Notes under the pieces: generated by a model
The model's database searches: none
What the model saw: only the letters and a program-made list of their open reading frames with translations
What the model was told of the DNA's origin: nothing
NCBI GenBank assembly: GCA_041309605.1
Contig: JBFYZH010000044.1
Coordinates: forward strand, 1-10,116
Reading direction: 5' to 3'
DNA from: JALOPX01 sp041309605
GTDB lineage: Bacteria > Krumholzibacteriota > Krumholzibacteriia > Krumholzibacteriales > Krumholzibacteriaceae
DNA length: 10,116 nucleotides
Program-made: the position numbers and the translations under genes
In this document: piece after piece, positions 8,130 to 10,116 of the stretch
Numbering within the stretch: position 1 is the stretch's first letter
Layout: the number at the start of each line of letters is the position of its first letter

Positions 8130-8173
8130 CAGCTTTTCCCGGCTCATGAAGCCCGGGTCGGTCCGCCGGCCTG

Positions 8174-9187
8174 TCAATCGAAGATGCCTTCGCCGGTCAG
8201 CCTGATATTCCTCAGGACCTTCCGGCGCTCGCCGAGGACCGGCAGACGTACATTATCGCACTCTATGTAAAAGCCCCCCGCGTTTCCGATCGTTCTGAAA
8301 AGGATCGAATCGACTTCCTGGAAGGTGTGGACCTCGTCAGGCTTCAGAATGAAATCGTGGGGGTTGCTTCTGGAACGCGCGCCGGATGAGGTGTAGACGA
8401 CCAGGTCAAACCAGGTCGTATCCCTGGCATTGGCGACGAGCCTCACCTCCATCCGCCTGGCGGCAGGCCTTTTCCCGGCATCGACCCGGTCGGCTGTGCC
8501 CGCCGGGCCCCCCGCCGGACTATCCATCCCGACCCTTCCGGAATCGCCGGCGACCACCTCCGAAAGGGGCTGCATACCCACGACCCCGGTTCCACCAACC
8601 GCCGAGGAGTCCTGCGCGCCGACGTCGCTTTGCAACCCGGCCGCGCCGGAATCAGGTGCGGCCGCAAAGGTTTCGATCTGCGGTTCGTCTTTCGGAGGCT
8701 TGACGTCGCCGCCCGTCTTCTTCCATACGGCCCAGGCGATGAGAATGATTACCGACAAGGCCATGATTGCCGGCAGCACGAACCTTCTGAAGACCTTCGG
8801 CGCAACAAGCTCCTCCTCAACGACCGTCTCCTCGACTTCCCACCGATCCCCCCTGCTCTTGTGTGTCTGACCGGTCTGGACCTCGAACCTGCCCAGGATC
8901 TGCTGCGTATCCAGACCAAGCACGCCGGCATATGTCCGCAGGAATCCCTTGACGTAAACCCTCGATGGAAGCGCCTCGAAGTTGTCGGTTTCGAGATACT
9001 CCAGTGATTTTTTCGGGATCTTGGTCTCGAGGCTGACCGATTCAAGGGAAAGCCCCGAACGTTCCCTGGCGGCAAGCAGGATCTCGCCGACGGTCTTCTC
9101 CCCCTTTATATCGAGAGTCCCGCCCGATTGGCCGGATGCCTGATCTTCGCCGGTCCCTCCGTTTTCGGTGTTTTTCGGATCATTCAC
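8174..9187 (-). CDS. rodZ: RodZ-like membrane protein (cytoplasmic HTH, one TM helix, C-terminal DUF4115-type domain)
   Basis: Resembles RodZ, the bitopic protein that links the MreB cytoskeleton to the cell wall machinery. A hydrophilic N-terminus is followed by an Xre-type HTH (about residues 30-102; GEILLAARERSGLSLESVS, IPKKSLEYLETDNFEALPSRVYVKGFLRTYA). One transmembrane helix follows at about 136-155, then a long low-complexity linker rich in Gly, Ala, Asp and Ser (about 160-240). The C-terminal beta-rich domain (about 245-337) is typical of RodZ C-terminal domains (DTTWFDLVVY, FILKPDEVHTF, GNAGGFYIECD). The length, 337 residues, matches E. coli RodZ. The start is GTG with GGAGG seven bases upstream, and it overlaps the valS stop by four bases. 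mreB is not in the window, so a general HTH membrane regulator remains possible. Confidence 0.82.
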   Translation of the reverse strand: MNDPKNTENGGTGEDQASGQSGGTLDIKGEKTVGEILLAARERSGLSLESVSLETKIPKKSLEYLETDNFEALPSRVYVKGFLRTYAGVLGLDTQQILGRFEVQTGQTHKSRGDRWEVEETVVEEELVAPKVFRRFVLPAIMALSVIILIAWAVWKKTGGDVKPPKDEPQIETFAAAPDSGAAGLQSDVGAQDSSAVGGTGVVGMQPLSEVVAGDSGRVGMDSPAGGPAGTADRVDAGKRPAARRMEVRLVANARDTTWFDLVVYTSSGARSRSNPHDFILKPDEVHTFQEVDSILFRTIGNAGGFYIECDNVRLPVLGERRKVLRNIRLTGEGIFD

Positions 9188-10116
9188 ACGAGATCCTCCA
9201 GAATCCTTTCAATTCGTATTTTTTTATCGTTCATCTCGACAAATCTGTCCCTTTCCCTCTCCACGACGTCCGCCGGAGCCCGGCCGGTGAACCCTTCGTC
9301 GTCAAGACGCCGACCGATCTTTTCCACTTCCCTGGCCAGTTTCTCGTGATCCTTCGACAGCCGTTTTCTTTCCGCCTCGATATCTATGACGCCCACCAGA
9401 GGCAGATATATGTCTATCATCGAATGGCCTGCCGCGGCCGAGCCGCCCGGCTTCGGCGCGTCTTCCTCTATGACCAGTTTTTCAACCTTCGCCAGCGAGG
9501 ATATCTGCGTCCTGAATCCGGAGAGCTTTTCCGGTATCGATTTGCCCCGCTGGCAGTTGATTATCACTTCCACATCTCTCTGCAGAGGAATATTGAAACT
9601 CTGCCTGAGATTACGGATGCTGGTGACTATTTCCCTGAACATGTCGACGTCTTCGTCGAGCCGCGGATCTGCGAGTCCATCGGGGGGCCCGGCGAAGGCG
9701 TGTCCCGCGAGCGGGGGCGCCCCGGGGGAAAGCATACTCCAGATTTCTTCCGAAATAAAGGGCATAACCGGGTGAAGCATGATCATCGAAAGACCCAGGA
9801 CGGCCCTCGCCGTTACCGCCGCCCCGGCGTTCCTGGAACCTTCCTCCCGGAAAGCCGGTTTTGAAAGCTCGAGATACCAGTCGCAGAACTCGTGCCAGAA
9901 GAAATCGTATACGGTCCTGACGGCTTCGTCGAACCTGAAACCTTCGAGAGAATTGTCGTACTGGGAGAGTCTGGCAACGGCGCGACTTACTATCCACCTC
10001 TCTTCCCATCCGAACGAAGCATCGCACCCCGCAGGCCTGCCGTAAACGGCGGCGAACAGCTTCGACGGCGTATCCTGCGGGTCCCGGGCCGTTTCAGGAG
10101 CGAACATATCGACACT
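9184..10116 (-). CDS. valS: Valyl-tRNA synthetase, C-terminal part (5' end beyond window)
   Basis: Charges tRNA-Val with valine. Only the last 310 residues are visible; the catalytic Rossmann fold, editing domain and KMSKS loop lie beyond the right edge. The frame is open through position 10116. The visible part starts in the anticodon-binding domain: ERWIVSRAV, the ValRS-typical FFWHEFCDWYLELSKP, and LHPVMPFISEEIW. It ends in the C-terminal coiled-coil arm that grips the tRNA (about the last 65 residues: IEAERKRLSKDHEKLAREVEKI and onward to RIERILEDLV). Between the fragment's start and ERWIVSR there is a Pro/Gly/Ala-rich stretch of roughly 35 residues, which looks longer than usual. Its TGA overlaps the rodZ GTG, so it may be the upstream gene of this cluster. 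Confidence 0.97.
   Translation of the reverse strand, partial: SVDMFAPETARDPQDTPSKLFAAVYGRPAGCDASFGWEERWIVSRAVARLSQYDNSLEGFRFDEAVRTVYDFFWHEFCDWYLELSKPAFREEGSRNAGAAVTARAVLGLSMIMLHPVMPFISEEIWSMLSPGAPPLAGHAFAGPPDGLADPRLDEDVDMFREIVTSIRNLRQSFNIPLQRDVEVIINCQRGKSIPEKLSGFRTQISSLAKVEKLVIEEDAPKPGGSAAAGHSMIDIYLPLVGVIDIEAERKRLSKDHEKLAREVEKIGRRLDDEGFTGRAPADVVERERDRFVEMNDKKIRIERILEDLV

Noticed and set aside
8090..8173. LexA/SOS box upstream of uvrB
   Set aside because: I looked for E. coli-type and Gram-positive-type LexA palindromes in the gap and found none; other phyla use different motifs, so absence is not decisive.

Overview
The window is a GC-rich bacterial chromosome segment in which every supported gene lies on the minus strand, so transcription runs from high to low coordinates. 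It is mostly conserved housekeeping genes. The GroESL pair under a CIRCE operator, the RodZ-like protein and the lipobox-bearing secreted protein point to a diderm bacterium. The PKD-like plus TolB-like lipoprotein would suit a lineage of the FCB superphylum or a related uncultured phylum. That placement is inference: no rRNA or other taxonomic marker is present.

Layout in transcription order. (1) 10116-3642 is a compact cluster: the 3' part of valS (cut by the window edge), a rodZ-like gene, uvrB, nadC, birA and coaX. The genes overlap by 4 bp (valS/rodZ), 8 bp (uvrB/nadC), 4 bp (nadC/birA) and 4 bp (birA/coaX). The only gap, about 84 bp, lies between rodZ and uvrB. This pattern suggests one transcript with translational coupling. 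(2) 3641-3394 is a 248-bp regulatory interval. It holds a run of small GC-rich inverted repeats just after coaX, an AT-rich block, a good sigma-70-type promoter whose -35 box sits in a 13-bp palindrome, and a CIRCE element. (3) 3393-1447 is groES-groEL, 24 bp apart. (4) 1446-1185 is a 262-bp intergenic stretch with a terminator-like hairpin after groEL, a candidate promoter and a leader of about 100 nt. (5) 1184-1 is the 5' part of a lipoprotein gene that starts at GTG and runs off the left edge.

Functionally, the upstream cluster mixes translation (ValRS), cell shape or membrane anchoring (RodZ-like), excision repair (UvrB) and three cofactor steps: quinolinate to nicotinate mononucleotide for NAD, biotin ligation to carboxylases, and the first step of coenzyme A synthesis. 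BirA lacks the DNA-binding domain and is therefore probably only an enzyme. CoaX is the type III pantothenate kinase often found beside BirA. GroESL forms a separate unit, predicted to be repressed by HrcA through CIRCE. I see no RNA genes, mobile elements, CRISPR arrays or defence systems. I did not find a convincing undescribed system; the less ordinary signals are the structured interval between coaX and groES, the palindrome over the groESL -35 box, and the truncated lipoprotein.
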